Of a stretch of 64,000 bases of DNA, positions 1 through 11,910 are shown one piece after another. Position numbers and translations under genes: made by a program. Under the pieces are notes generated by a model. That model did not search any database, had not been told where the DNA came from, and saw only the letters and a list, made by a program, of their open reading frames with translations. Where the stretch lies: assembly GCA_951804985.1 (NCBI GenBank), contig OX638133.1, positions 50,695,170-50,759,169 of the forward strand. Reading direction: 5' to 3'. The first letter of the stretch is position 1. Each line of letters starts with the position of its first letter. This DNA is from Dryomyza anilis (taxonomy: Eukaryota; Arthropoda; Insecta; Diptera; Dryomyzidae).

Positions 1-1755
1 TGGCGTTCTAACAAGAATGCTGATACTGAAAGACTTCGTATACAGGCTAGGAATCGCTGTAATGCCGTGATCTCGCGCGAAAAGTTTCTTCACGAACAAA
101 ACGCGCGCAAAAAGGTCCTACTCTATCACAGGGGTAGTAAAAATTTCTGGTCATTTGTAAAAAGGGTGAAGAATCAGACGACATCGTCTACTCCAACTCT
201 TAGTATGAATGGCCAGACCTTCACTGACCCGGTTGATAAAGCTAATCTCTTGGCAGAATTATTTGCAAATAATTCAACGCTCCCAGATAGTAATCAACCA
301 CTGCCTGTCGTCGATTTTGTTTCTTCTGCAATGCCGGAGATACATTTTCAAACTCGGGCAGTTAAAAAGGTTTTAGAAAACCTCAACATTAACAAAGCCT
401 CTGGGCCAGATGGCATATCTGCCCATGTGTTGAAGAAGTGCGCGTCAACGCTGGCTTGTCCGTTGCGTAACCTTTTCAACATCTCCTACACGACAGGAGT
501 TTTTCCATCTTGTTGGAAGGTTGCCAATGTCCAGCCAGTTCCGAAAAAGGGCGAGGCCACGAACCCTGCCAATTACCGACCCATTGCAATATGCTCTGCA
601 CTCTCCAAGGTAATGGAGAGCGTAATTAACTTCCACTTTGTGAACTATCTTGAGCACAACGAATTGCTCAGTGACCGACAATACGGTTTCCGTAGGACCA
701 GATCCACAGGTGACTTGATGGCGGTGGAATAATTGTGTTCACCTTTTCGGGGAGAGCAAGGCTGTTGCTCTTGATATCTCCAAGGCTTTTGATCGAGTGT
801 GGCATAAAGCCCTCGTTTCAAAACTAATTGCATATGGTGTTGGTGAATCTTTTACTCGATGGATATCGAGTTTTCTCCAGGGTCGTTCAATACGAGTTGC
901 GATGGATAGTGTTCTTTCGGAACAACATTTCATCAATTCTGGAGTTCCGCAGGGTTTCGTCCTATCCCCGTCCCTATTTCTGGTATTTATCAATGACCTT
1001 CTGTCATTGACCCAGAACCCAATCCATTCCTTTGCAGATGATAGCAACATTTGTCATTCATACTCGTTCAAAAAGCGCCCAACCTCTTTGGAGATTGAGA
1101 GTAAAAGACGCACTATGAATGACACACTCAATAATGACCTTAAAACAATCTCCGAGTGGGGTCTTGCAAATAGAGTTGATTTTAATGCACGCAAGACCCA
1201 ATGTTGTCTTTTATCTCACAAAAGAATGGATTCAACCCTACCTCCCCTTAATATGGGTGCTGTGGATATTGTAGAGTCAGCTGCTCTTGACGGTCTGGGC
1301 ATATCAATTCAATGTGATCTCCGTTGGAATGATCACATATTTGACGTGTCGAAAGAGGCGGCCAAGTGCCTCGGTTTTTTAAAACGGTGTAAGACATACT
1401 TCACTCCTGCTGACTTGCGCACTGTCTACACCACCTATATTCGGCCTAAGATGGAATATAATTCGCACATATGGGCAGGGGCTTCAAAATCTTCTTTGGA
1501 GTTCCTGGATCGAATCCAACAGCGTGCAATATATTTAATAGGGGATGAAAATATTCCATCCTCTATTGGTTCTCTTGAGCACCGAAGGACCGTAGGGTGT
1601 GTAAGCCTGTTCTATAGGTATTACAATGGTAAGTGTTCGAGGGAAATACATGGCCTGATTCCACCAGGTCGTGTGTCCTCTCGTTCTACTCGGGCATCGA
1701 ACCAAGCCCACCCCTTCGTAGTTCACTCGGCTCTCAATAGAACCACGCATTACCG
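1..1755 (+). pseudogene. LINE reverse transcriptase (CR1/jockey-like), broken
   Basis: This is the reverse transcriptase part of a non-LTR retrotransposon, which would copy its own RNA at a nicked chromosomal site. The window starts in the linker between endonuclease and RT. Visible RT blocks in order are NKASGPDGIS, the YRPI block, DISKAFDRVWH with the first catalytic Asp, SGVPQG, and FADDS, where Phe replaces the usual Tyr of YADD. A frameshift near 730 splits the domain: the first part reads from 67 to about 730, and the second continues from about 731. The C-terminal region ends abruptly after a THYRN motif, where related elements normally continue, because the DNA switches there to LTR sequence. 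A shorter minus-strand scrap of the same family lies at 42262-42592. The RT identity is sure. The clade is a guess from motif style. Confidence 0.85.
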
Positions 1756-2080
1756 GAATTTGCGCAAGGCACTATGCCGGAACATTTTAGATTTGGAACA
1801 TACCTTCATATAATAGTTTAAGTTAGATTTTATGTGAGTTCTAAGTTGGAAGTTTAAGTGAAGAGTTGTCATCTTAACTCCAGTAGAGTGAAGTAGAGAT
1901 TCTTTTGAGTAGTTGCTAGTTAATAAAAATGTATAATAATATAAATAGAAAACAATGTATTTGATTGAAATGACAATTCAATATTCGATATTCTCTGGGT
2001 AAGGACATCATGGGTAAGTATAAAAGGAACGTAGCGACATTTGGCTACACGCCAAGGCAACGGATTTTTCAATTACAACA
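1756..2080 (+). mobile_element. Truncated 5' LTR (3' part) of element A family
   Basis: About 320 bp match the 3' portion of the LTR at 38403-38907, including the shared stretch CATCATGGGTAAGTATAAAA and the terminus TACAACA. The match to the LTRs of element B covers only the upstream part, so this copy is closer to the 38.4-kb LTR. The 5' part of the LTR is missing and replaced by LINE sequence. The primer-binding site follows directly, as expected for a left LTR. It may be the left LTR of element A, whose body resumes at 14.3 kb. That link is inference. Confidence 0.7.
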
Positions 2081-2082
2081 TT

Positions 2083-2095
2083 TGGCGCAGCCGGT
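2083..2095 (+). promoter_or_regulatory. Primer-binding site, element A type
   Basis: TGGCGCAGCCGGT lies two bases after the LTR end. It is the same 13-mer as at 16575 and 46369, and resembles the TGGCGCAGTCGGT site complementary to the 3' end of tRNA-Ser used by 17.6/297-type elements. The tRNA assignment is inference. Confidence 0.7.
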
Positions 2096-2493
2096 TTTCG
2101 AACCGAACATTAACTCCCAAGGGACGAAAAGGACTGGATGGAGAATAATATTAAAAGAAATAACTATTTTGGATCAGGGAAAATATTTTTGTATTTGTGA
2201 GTATTGTGAAAAATAGTGGAAAAAATGTTTTTTTTGTATTTGTATATTTAAGCAATTAGTACAATAACTTTGGATTCTTTTGAAGTACAACATGGAGAAA
2301 AACATTCGTCAACTTAACAATTTTTATAATTAAATTTAGATTAAAATAATAAGAAAGAACATACATAATGACATTGTTTTTAGAATTAAATTATAAATTA
2401 ACAAAATTATCATTAATAAATTTAATATTGAACTTAATATTAAGTGAATAGAGAATAAGAAAAATAGAAGATGAAAGTATTAAAAGAGATATA
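2096..2493 (+). other. Leader-like AT-rich DNA
   Basis: Non-coding and A-rich, following a primer-binding site as retrotransposon leaders do. The 68-residue frame at 2010-2216 runs from LTR through the primer-binding site and is not a gene. No further structure seen. Confidence 0.4.
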
Positions 2494-2495
2494 TA

Positions 2496-2703
2496 CACCC
2501 AAAAAAAAATTCCCTCAAATCCCATTAAATTAGTCAATAGGACAATTATTGATTTAATAGTATACAAAAAATAAATCTTTCATATAAACTCAATGACAAT
2601 GTCATGGTATTTTCTAGTATTTTCCGATTTAAATAATAATTTAACCTATTGACTATTTTTAATAGTAAATAACTATTATTTATATAGTATTTTTTTCTGG
2701 GTG
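2496..2703. mobile_element. MITE-1 copy 1, 208 bp, TA target duplication
   Basis: A short element with terminal inverted repeats: CACCCAAAAAAAA at the left and the complement of CACCCAGAAAAAAAT at the right, flanked by TA on both sides (2494-2495 and 2704-2705). A second copy, about 90 percent identical by eye, lies at 63203-63422. TA duplication and short inverted ends fit non-autonomous Tc1/mariner-type elements. It encodes nothing. Confidence 0.85.
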
Positions 2704-2705
2704 TA

Positions 2706-2955
2706 GGTGAAAAGAAATATAGGCCTAAAAGTTAATGGAAGTTTGGTTCGGCAAATAAGTAATACAAATAAAAATTATTAAAGGTGATTAGAAAAATATG
2801 ACAAAATGGAAAGCTTAAAGCAATTAGTACTGATAATAGATTTTATATTTAACGGGAGCGAATTCCAGACTTTTAAGGCGTTGATGAAAAACAGTTCCGA
2901 ACGTCTAAAACCACAAACAAATCTAGCAGCACAAATTTTACACGTTGTCAACTAT
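2706..2955. other. Non-coding, AT-rich
   Basis: No reading frame or repeat recognised. It may continue the leader interrupted by MITE-1 or be the 3' tail of the minus-strand LINE that follows. Confidence 0.3.
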
Positions 2956-4266
2956 TTAAAATTTTTTGTCACTTAAAAATATGTCAGGTAGTTGGTTGTG
3001 GTCGATATTATCCTTAGAGATAGGTAAAATATATGATTTATTAGCATTAAGGCACAGACTATTATCAAATGGCCTATTGTCTATTGCAACAAGATCTTCA
3101 TTTAATCTACAACATAAATCTTCAACTAGTCCAATACAATTCGACGAATACAATTGGATGTCATCTGCATAAGCATGCATTTTCATGTCGCAACACACGG
3201 AGAAAAAGTCATTGATAGACATACTAAAAAGAAGAGGCCCAAGGATAAATCCATGAGTCACACCGGCTTTAATAATATTGAAATCAGAAAATACACTGTT
3301 TATTTTATCTCTTTGCTTTCTGCACTCAAGATAGCTCGCAATTAGCATTACAGAATTATGGTTAAAACAAAATATCGAATCTAGCTTCTTAATTAAAATG
3401 GAATGATTGACTGGGTCAAAGGTCTTGGAAAAGTCTAATAAACATAGTAGAGTAATATCACCAATATCATATGACATGCGTATATCATCAAGAATTTTGA
3501 GCATAGCAATCGCGCCAGATTGATACGGTGATAGTAATTTAAATTTACCTGATTTAAATTAATTTAAATTGGTGCTGATTAATTTGCTTAGTCATATGGG
3601 ACTCACAAACTTTTGAAAATGATGACAGGATACTAATGGGTCTAAAATCCTTCATATTGGATGCATGGGGACCTTTGCTATTGGAATTACTGTGACTATT
3701 TTCCATGAGTTAGGAAAACATGATGTAGTAAAACAATGATTAATGATGTGTGTCAGTGGCCTAATAATGTATGGTAATATTAATTTGATAAAATGCAAGG
3801 GAATACCATCATCACCAACAGTATTTGATTTAATATTCATTATAGTTATGATTACATCATTCTCAACAACATTTTTAAATGCAAATTGATCAACCTCTGG
3901 GTACTTAAATGTATTACTTTGGAAATTTACACTACCAGTCGAGTTGTTGGATAGAAAAAACGTATTTAATAGATTGGGGTCGATATTACACTCTGCATCA
4001 TCATTACTACAAACACCAAATTGACGAATATTTTTCCAGAGTAATTTGGAAGGAAGCGAGCAGTTAAATTTACGATAATAAACATTTTTCTTAGACTGTC
4101 TAATTATTGATACAGTCATATTACGGGCATGTTTGAAGAGCTCCCAATTATCACTACAACGATTCTTCTTCCATCTAGAATAGAGTTTGTTTCTTTTCTT
4201 AATTGCTAAACGGACATTTGAGGTATACCAAGGACGGGATTTTATAAACGTTAGAGACAAAAACAT
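2956..4266 (-). pseudogene. LINE reverse transcriptase fragment, minus strand
   Basis: A second, different LINE. Reading leftwards, the first part (4266-3652) holds the endonuclease-RT linker with RPWYTS and basic WKK blocks, then the start of the RT domain with VGDDGIPLHF and SWKIVTVIPI. The second part (3504-2956) holds DFSKTFDPVNH, the degraded GVTHGFILGP block and AYADDIQLYSS with both catalytic Asp residues. The two are separated by a frameshifted gap of about 150 bp. The usual PQG of the fourth block has become THG, so the copy is dead. YADDIQLY is typical of CR1/L2-like RTs. No endonuclease is preserved upstream: the DNA beyond 4267 is unrelated to LINE protein. Confidence 0.85.
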
Positions 4267-4604
4267 TTAGTTTATCGTTAACAGACTGATAATTCCAACA
4301 ATCATTCCAACAAATACACGACATGTTTTCATACAACAATGAATGGAATGAAACCTATCCATTTTGGTTGATTTCGGTCTGCCGATTCTTGCTGCGTACT
4401 CAGAATTTTCCCTATATGTCGAGATTTTGCACAAAATCGAGTCAAAGTTGCAAAAAGGTTGTTTTTGGTACTTTATTTCGCAAGATATCGCACGACTTCG
4501 ACATGTTGCAGATGCAAACTTTATCACATAATAAAATATGATCCTTGCTCTACGGATAATTGGCAAAAAATATAAGTTTTTGCTAAAATTAAAAAAGAAA
4601 TTTG
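4267..4604. other. No recognised gene
   Basis: Two overlapping frames occur on opposite strands, but neither resembles a known protein. The sequence is less A-rich than its surroundings. Nature unknown. Confidence 0.3.
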
Positions 4605-5109
4605 TGTTACCAAAAAAGTGTGTCGAGAGAGCTCTCTTAAAAAACATTTTAATATTAGTTCGCAATGTGTTTGCTGTCAAAATTCCAAAAAAAAATTTAA
4701 ACTTTATCTTACTGAAATTATTCGAAATATTTTTTTAAATTTGTTTATGAAATATTTGTTTAAAATGGAGGGAATTGCACGCAGAGGTATACATATTTAA
4801 TGTAGGGGTGCTAGATGCAAAATCGAACAAAATTCTTAGCATCTGATGTACGCACTATGGGAAAACACAGGGGAAAATTGTACTGCGTAATCTCCTGGTG
4901 TGTATCAGCTTCGGCAGGCTTTAATGAGTTAAAAAAATCAAATATACATCCAGCGTCAACGAATGCTTCTTAGCGACTGAACTGAAATTTTTGAAAATAA
5001 AAAATGGGACACCCTACAGCTACTCTTTATCAAAATTAAATTTATAATATTGTATGGACTCGGCTGTAGTTGTAATATGTATTGAACATTTTATTTTAAT
5101 TAATAGTCA
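4605..5109 (+). repeat. Dispersed repeat R, copy 1 (solo-LTR-like)
   Basis: Matches 12272-12846 in inverted orientation over its full length, including AAAATTGTACTGC-type and GTTGTAATATGTATTGAAC blocks. Both copies begin TGTTACC and end in TTAATTAATRG(T)CA, so the unit has TG...CA ends like an LTR. No flanking duplication was found, so the solo-LTR reading is tentative. Confidence 0.6.
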
Positions 5110-5576
5110 TTCATTAGGTATTTGCTTGCTCCTCAAATAAATATCATCACTCACTATTTTGAGTCAGTAAGTAAAAACATAAATGTAATTTTATGTCAAT
5201 TTTCATAGCCATTATGACCTTGATAACCGACACTTATAATTCACTTTTATTTAGTTTTTCAAAGAGAAATATCACTAGCCAGTTCAAGAGACAGGTGATT
5301 TGAAAAACATTATAATTGAATCACGTGAGCTGAACTGAATCTGGATATTAACTGTGGAAAGTTGCACTAGTCATTCTCTTTGGAGTACTAAATAAAACAA
5401 CACGAACTAAATAAAACACTTAATTAATATGTTTTCAATTTTAATATCTGCATCGTTTAAGAACATTTTATCGAATGACAATGTAAACGAAACATTTTTA
5501 AAGTTAAAGAAATCTTTTTGGAAACTCAAAAATGTTAAAAAAATTAATTAAGTTCCACAATATGAAAGTTTTGTTA
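5110..5576. other. No recognised feature
   Basis: AT-rich intergenic DNA with no long frame and no copy elsewhere in the window that I could find. Confidence 0.3.
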
Positions 5577-7226
5577 CATACAGAGAAATAAACTGTCGTT
5601 TTAAGCTGTTTTTCAACAGTTTTCAGTGCTGAAATAGAACCCACAGTAAGTTACTGTTAAAAAAGTATTAGAACGACAGTAAAAAGGTGTTGTTTAGCAT
5701 ATATGTCAAATATACAGCTAGCAGTAACGTCTGTTGATCACAGTATCTGGGGTCGACTCAATATAGATAGTCGTTTACTGTCGTTTTAACAGTTGAAGCT
5801 TTTGAAATTTTAACGAGGCCTGCTTTTTACATTTTTTTTATAATTTAAATTAAAAACATGTAATAAAGTCAAAAATTTTATTTATTGATAGTTTTTTTAT
5901 TCATTTTACATCATATTCTTCATCTTAGTCAAAGTAATGACACCGCAAAGTTTGACTAGTTCTCCAGTATATAGTTAGCATGTACGACCATTGCAGTGGC
6001 TTTGAAATAGGTGCTCGGCAGTGCCTCTGAACGGGTTTTGGGTGAGACGGAACGTCATATTCGATTCGCAGAGATCGCCGTAGATAGGACAGATGCGTAT
6101 GGTCAAGGTAGGTTTTATTTAAATTGTGTGTGTTGTTTTACCTAATGGCTCTATTGAGTAGAGCTCTGATTGTGCTATCCAGAACAGTCCCTCTGACTTA
6201 ATCCCTGCTCATTGACAGCTAAAGTACACATGTTAGTCTTAAGTGAGTATGCGCCCAAAGTGTGTCACACAATCCGATGTCCAGACATACGCGTTCTTGC
6301 GAATGTTGTCGACTTGACGTCTGGCAGGCTCCGAGAGAGATGTCGATTGCATGTAAAGCTATTGCCTTAGATGACTTCATATTTCGATGATGTCATCGAC
6401 GACACCACGTGCTGCTTCCATGACATGCTCCTGTCCTTTGCGATTCTCACGGACATTTTAGATTACACCGACACTGCCTTTACAGCATCCAGCTAATAAT
6501 CTAGTAGGTTTTCACACGATGGTGTCGTGTTATCATATGCAATACCTTAACCTCTTGCACCATGATCCGCCGAGGCGATGCTTTTCCAGCACTATGCATT
6601 CATTCTTGGCCATAAATTATCGTATGGAGCAGGAGATAAGCTCGAAGATTTTGTGTCGCTTAATTATTGTGGATTGGTCATGATGTCGCTCTGCTATCTT
6701 ATGCCCTGATTGGTCAAAATTAGTTGAGCCTAATCAATGTTCGGACGTCCCGAGTGGCATTTTCTCGATGCGAGACACCAATTAGATTCAAGCGTATTCT
6801 CAGCCATAGACTCTGAGGCGCCATTGATTCCCATTCCGAAAAATGCAAAGAAATATGTAGGTGTTTAAACATTTCTTGAGCGAATGCCGTGCGAAAACTC
6901 ACTGAAGTTGCGTTTTGCGAAAACTAGTTGAGTATGTGCCTCCGACAGTGTGATGTTGCCATAAGCAAAGCTTTGATCCTCAGTAGTTCATTTTACCACA
7001 AATCAAAACACGTCAAATTTAAATTTATTGTTTACTAAATTTCAAAATTTTGAATATTTGAATATTAAAAGTCATTTCTTTTGCTGTTTTCGTTAAAATT
7101 TAAAACTAACAGTTTAAATTTCATTTTTAAACAAAAACAACAGTAAAAAAAGTTTGTTTAAAATTTGTTTAAAATAAAATAACAGTTGCCTACTGTCGGA
7201 TTCCAACAGTTATTTTCTGTGTGTAT
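5577..7226. mobile_element. Possible DNA transposon with short inverted ends
   Basis: The left end reads ATACAGAGAAATAAACTGTCG. The right end, complemented, reads ATACACACAGAAAATAACTGT. Both flanks are rich in ACTGT/ACAGT motifs for 150-250 bp and are AT-rich, while 5990-6990 is of markedly more even base composition. That core holds no reading frame longer than 60 codons and no transposase. It could be a non-autonomous element carrying captured DNA. The inverted ends are imperfect and a target duplication was not proven. Confidence 0.4.
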
Positions 7227-7817
7227 GTATTTAAATTTTTCAATATATAAAAAATTGTAAATAAAACAAGTGATTAAGAACTTTTTAAATGGCCTTTAAA
7301 AACTGTATATAAAAAAAAGTTGCCTTTATTATACCTACACAATATATATATCTATATTTTTTTGTTTTACTTGTTTAAATACTAATTTATGCATTAAATG
7401 TCAAAAAATTTGCTATATTGAAAATGTGAAATAAATTTAGATTTCAAACGTTGCGCAACCCATTTTATTATTATTTCTTATTCTAATTAACATTGCTAGT
7501 AAAAAAAAAAATTACTCTTATTATTATTCACTTTTATTTTTCGTTACTTACTTATTAATATTATTATAATTCTACTATTTATATTATTACTATTATTATA
7601 TTGTCACTAAAAAACAAAAATATTACTATATACTAACAAAAAAAAATGTACTTATTAATTAATTTTAATTTAATATAAAAAATACAAATTAAAATAATTA
7701 ATAGAAATACAACATTTCATTATAACTTTTATTAATAATTTAAAACAAAAAAAAAACAACTATAATTAGTATTATAATTATTTCTTACTTTCTTCCTTAT
7801 AATTAATTTCTTACTAT

Positions 7818-8000
7818 TGTAGTAATCCATACAAGTAAACCACTTGTTTCAAATTTTATAAAAAAATAAAAAATATAAAAAAACTAATTTGTAATCACTT
7901 TCAAAAAAATTTTCAAAAATAAAATTATTCTAATTTTGGTGTTCAGCATTTAACGAACATTGTTTTATTAAATTAAAGTCGTAAACCATTACATTAAACT
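7818..8000 (+). repeat. 5' LTR of CsRn1-type element
   Basis: 183 bp, starting TGTAGTAATCC. Compared with the right LTR it differs at two positions: CCACTTG for ACACTTG near the start, and TCACTTT for ACACTTT further in. Very A/T-rich. Confidence 0.9.
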
Positions 8001-8014
8001 GGTGACCCTCAGTG
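8000..8014 (+). promoter_or_regulatory. Primer-binding site (tRNA-Trp-like)
   Basis: TGGTGACCC directly at the LTR end matches the first nine bases complementary to the 3' end of tRNA-Trp (TGGTGACCCCGACG), the primer reported for CsRn1-type elements. The bases after the ninth diverge. Confidence 0.6.
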
Positions 8015-8017
8015 AAA

Positions 8018-8842
8018 ATGCATAGAACACCACCAGGAACACCATCTTCGGACGCTCCGGTCCAGAACGCCTCAGAATTGGTAAGCGCAAATTCGCAGCA
8101 ACCGGAAACAGCAGTGTACACAACAAGCGTACAGAAATTGCCTCCATTCTGGACAAAAAATCCGAAAGTTTGATTCCTGCAAATAGAATCTATTTTCTCC
8201 ATCGCTCGAATCAGCGCTGACGAAACTAAATTTCGTCATCTTGTCGCAAATGTAGATGCTAACACGTTGGACTTGGTAAGCGATATTCTGGAAACGGCTC
8301 CAGCAGGAAACAGATATGAAACACTTAAAACTCGCATCATATCCATGTTTTCGGAATCCGATGAGCGCAAGCGCAAGCGATTACTGAGCGGTCAAGTTCT
8401 GGGAGATCAACAGCCATCGCACTTCTTGCGAACGATGCAGAACCTCGGAAGTGGACAAGTTGTAGACAACGTCATTAAAAGTCTTTTCCTTGAGCAGCTT
8501 CCCGACAACGTCCGTGCAATTCTTGCGATCAGTGAACAGCAGGATATCAACAAGCTCGCAGAACAAGCTGACAAAGTCATGGACATGGCACGTCCTGCCA
8601 TCATCTCCAGCGTTGCAAATACGCCAGATTCCTTACCATTCGATCGCTTGTCTCAACAAATCGAAGCACTCGAAAAACGGTTCGAGAATATGAATCGTGG
8701 CAGAAACGTGCAGCGTAATCGCAGTTCATCGCGCAGAGATTCCAGAGCTAGGAACGCAAACCCAAATTACTGTTGGTACCACAGGCGCTTTGGTGACAAA
8801 GCCACCAAATGCACTTCGCCATGCAGCTATCCAAAAAATTAA
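8018..8842 (+). pseudogene. gag: gag (CsRn1-type capsid protein), one stop
   Basis: Capsid protein that would package the element RNA. The first ATG after the primer-binding site, at 8018, opens a 274-codon frame interrupted once by TGA at 8171, probably from a Trp codon. After the stop comes the capsid region (ISMFSESDERKRKRLLSGQ, QLPDNVRAILA) and a basic, Arg/Ser-rich linker. The C-terminus carries C-x2-H-x9-C-x3-C (CWYHRRFGDKATKCTSPC), the CHCC motif of CsRn1-clade Gag rather than the usual CCHC knuckle. The frame ends at TAA after SYPKN. Pol overlaps the last 34 bases in the +2 frame, so Pol would need a frameshift or re-initiation. The stop makes this copy defective. Confidence 0.9.
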
Positions 8843-11800
8843 TGAGCTTTTCGGATCCTGCGGCCTCCGAAATAGCTGATAACACATCAGGCCGCCTCTT
8901 CATCAAGGACAAGACAACAAGAAAAACTTTTTTGAATGACACTGGTGCTGACATCTCGGTTATACCAAGGGATGTATACGTGAGCAATTCAGCGCACTCT
9001 TCAGTACATTTGTTCGCAGCTAACGGTACGCCCATAAAAACGTTTGGCGCAAAGATTCTTCAACTCGATCTTGGTCTGCGGAAAGCATTTACTTGGCTGT
9101 TCATCATAGCAGACGTCACAAAATGCATCATCGGTTCAGATTTCCTGAAACATTTTCATCTACTTCCCGACCTCAAGAACAGAAGACTCGTCGATGGATC
9201 TACGCTTCTGTCAGTACCTGCAACAATCTCAAGAGAACCATCCCTCGGCATAACAACAATTGTCAAGAATCAAAGCATTTACCAGAAACTTCTAGAAGAA
9301 TTCCCGGAAATTCATAATCTCTCAATGTCGCTCACCAACAACAAGAACGGTGTATTCCATCACATCGAAACATCAGGACCTCCAGTTCGCGCAAAGGTAA
9401 GACATCTTGATAACAAACGTCTTATTATCGCCAAAAAATAATTCAAATTCATGCTGGACAATGCAATTATTCGTCCATCGAAAAGCATATGGTCAAACCC
9501 TTTACACATGGCTCCTAAAAAGAACGAAGATTGGCGACCCTGTGGGGATTACCGATTTTTAAACAATATTACTGTTCCCGATCGGTACCCCATCCCATTC
9601 ATCACAGACTATGTGCATTGCCTACATGGTCGAACGTTTTTTTCGATGCTAGACCTCATTAGAGCTTATCATCAGATCGACATGCATCCTGATGATATCC
9701 AGAAGACTGCTATCATTACGCCATTTGGCTTATTTGAATTTCTCAAAATCCCTTTTGGTCTGCGCAATGCAGCGCAAAGCTTTCAGTGTCTGATGGATGA
9801 GATCTGTCGCGACTTGGACTTCGTTTTCACGTATATTGACGATGTATTGATTGCTGAAGAACAGCATATTCAACATTTAAGGGCAATTTTTGAACGCTTT
9901 CGAAAATTTGGCATCATGATTAATCCTGCAAAATGTGAATTTGGATCCCCTGAAATTGATTTTCTTGGATTTCACATAACCTCTCTTGGTAGCACGCCGA
10001 CGACCTCAAAAGTTCAATCAATAATAGATTTTCCACAGCCTAAAACAATTTTGGAGCTTCGCCGATTCACGTGCATGCTTAATTTCTATCGTCGATTTCT
10101 GCCGCACGCTGCTCATGATCAAGCTCTATTAAATGATTACTTAAAAGGCGCGGTAAAGAAAGATAAGCGTCCGGTTATATGGACAGAAGCCGCAACCGAA
10201 TCATTTAAAAGATGCAAAAAACAAATTGCAAATGCTGCACTTCTAGCACATCCCGTGAAAGATGCAGATCTTCATCTCAAAGTTGACGCTTCAGACTTTG
10301 CTATCGGTGCTGTGGTAGAACAACAAATTGGTGAAAGTTGGCAACCACTCTCTTTCTTCTCACGAAAACTGAGTCCTGCAGAGTGCAAATATAGCACGTA
10401 TGACCGCGAACTACTTGCTGCTTATAGTGCTGTAAAACATTTTCGGCATATCCTAGAAGGACGAGATTTTACATTGCTAACGGATCAGAAACCCTTAACG
10501 TACGCCTTTCACCAAAATCCGAACAAAGCCACACCTCGTCAATTTTGTCACCTCGATTATATCGGTCAGTTTACTACGAAGCTCGTGCACATATCCGGAA
10601 TTAACAATACTGTTGCAGACGCTTTATCACGGATTGACGAAATATCTACTTTAAATTATGCGAAGCTCTCGGAAGAACAAAAGGAAGATGAAGAACTTGC
10701 AAATTTTCTTAATAGCGATACCGGACTCAAGCTGAAACTCGTACAACTTCCCGGATCCAACATTCAAATTTACTGCGACGTATCACAAGGTAAAACAAGA
10801 CCCTTTCTTACAACCAGCTTCCGTAGATCCGCCTTTGACAAGCTTCATAATCTTGCGCATCCTGGCATAAGATCTACGAGAAAATTAGTTGCAGATCGTT
10901 TTGTATGGCCCGCGTTAAATAAGGATTGCAAGATGTGGACGAAATTCTGTCAAGCCTGTCAAAAATCAAAAATTACTAGGCATACGAAATCGCCTCTTGG
11001 TAATTTTCCAGTAACGTCGAACCGATTTTGTGAAGTTCATGTCGATATCGTTGGACCATTACCGCCGTCCGAAGGATATTCATATCTGTTGACAATAATA
11101 GACAGATTCTCAAGATGGCCAGAGGCAATTCCTATTCGTAACATCACCGCTGAGACAGTTAGCCGAACTTTCTTCGAAGGTTGGATATCAAGGTTTGGAT
11201 GTCCCAACAAAATCATTTGTGACCGTGGACGGATATTCACGTCTAAACTCTTCCACGACTTGTCTGAATTTCTTGGCGTAAAATGTCAACATACCACATC
11301 ATACCATCCTCAAGCGAATGGTGTGGTTGAAAGACTTCACAGGACCTTAAAAGCTTCGTTGATTTGCAGAGCAAATGCGCAATGGACAAAATCTTTGTCA
11401 TCAGTGTTGCTTGGTTTGAGGACCGCGTATAAGGACGACATTGAAGCATCTGCTGCAGAAGTACTGTACGGCGAAAATCTCCATCTGCCTGGTGAATTTT
11501 TTATTCAAAAAACTAACGATCGTCTTAATGCAACAGACTTCGTAAGTGCTTTGAAAGACACAATGCAACAAATTCAACCGAAAACTGCATTACCACATGG
11601 TAATCCGCATGGATTCATTTCAAAGGATCTTCTACATTCAAAATCGGTTTGGGTACGTCAAGATGCAGTAACAAAACCTCTTCAACCTAAATATACTGGT
11701 CCATATGAAGTTGTGAAGAGATCCGACAAATATTTTATTTTAAAGATGAACAACAAAGATGACAGTGTTTCGATTGATCGATTAAAACCAGCATTCATCG

Positions 11801-11910
11801 AATCAAGCATAATCTCTACAGTTGACTCAAAGTTCAACTCAAAATTCAAAAACCCCAAAAAGAGTCACGTTCCGCTAGGAAGGGGGTACTGTAGTAATCC
11901 ATACAAGTAA
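8809..11910 (+). pseudogene. pol: pol (protease-RT-RNase H-integrase), one stop
   Basis: The polyprotein is collinear in one frame of 1,034 codons with a single TAA at 9439, probably from a Glu codon. Protease comes first, with DTGADISVIP and IIGSDF. RT follows, with [23 protein letters not shown] and the catalytic YIDDVLIA at about 9832. RNase H has [21 protein letters not shown] and [10 protein letters not shown]. Integrase has an H-x3-H...C-x2-C zinc finger (HNLAHPG, CQACQ), then [17 protein letters not shown] and the Glu in [15 protein letters not shown] module lies near the C-terminus. All catalytic residues of RT, RNase H and integrase look present. The last residues run into the right LTR, ending 21 bases inside it. 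Order PR-RT-RH-IN confirms Ty3/gypsy rather than copia or BEL. Confidence 0.95.
11877..11886 (+). promoter_or_regulatory. Polypurine tract
   Basis: AGGAAGGGGG three bases before the right LTR. It would prime plus-strand DNA synthesis. Confidence 0.75.

Noticed and set aside
2010..2216. 68-codon frame starting MGKYKRN
   Set aside because: It spans an LTR end and a primer-binding site, and the same sequence at 38836 is part of another LTR.
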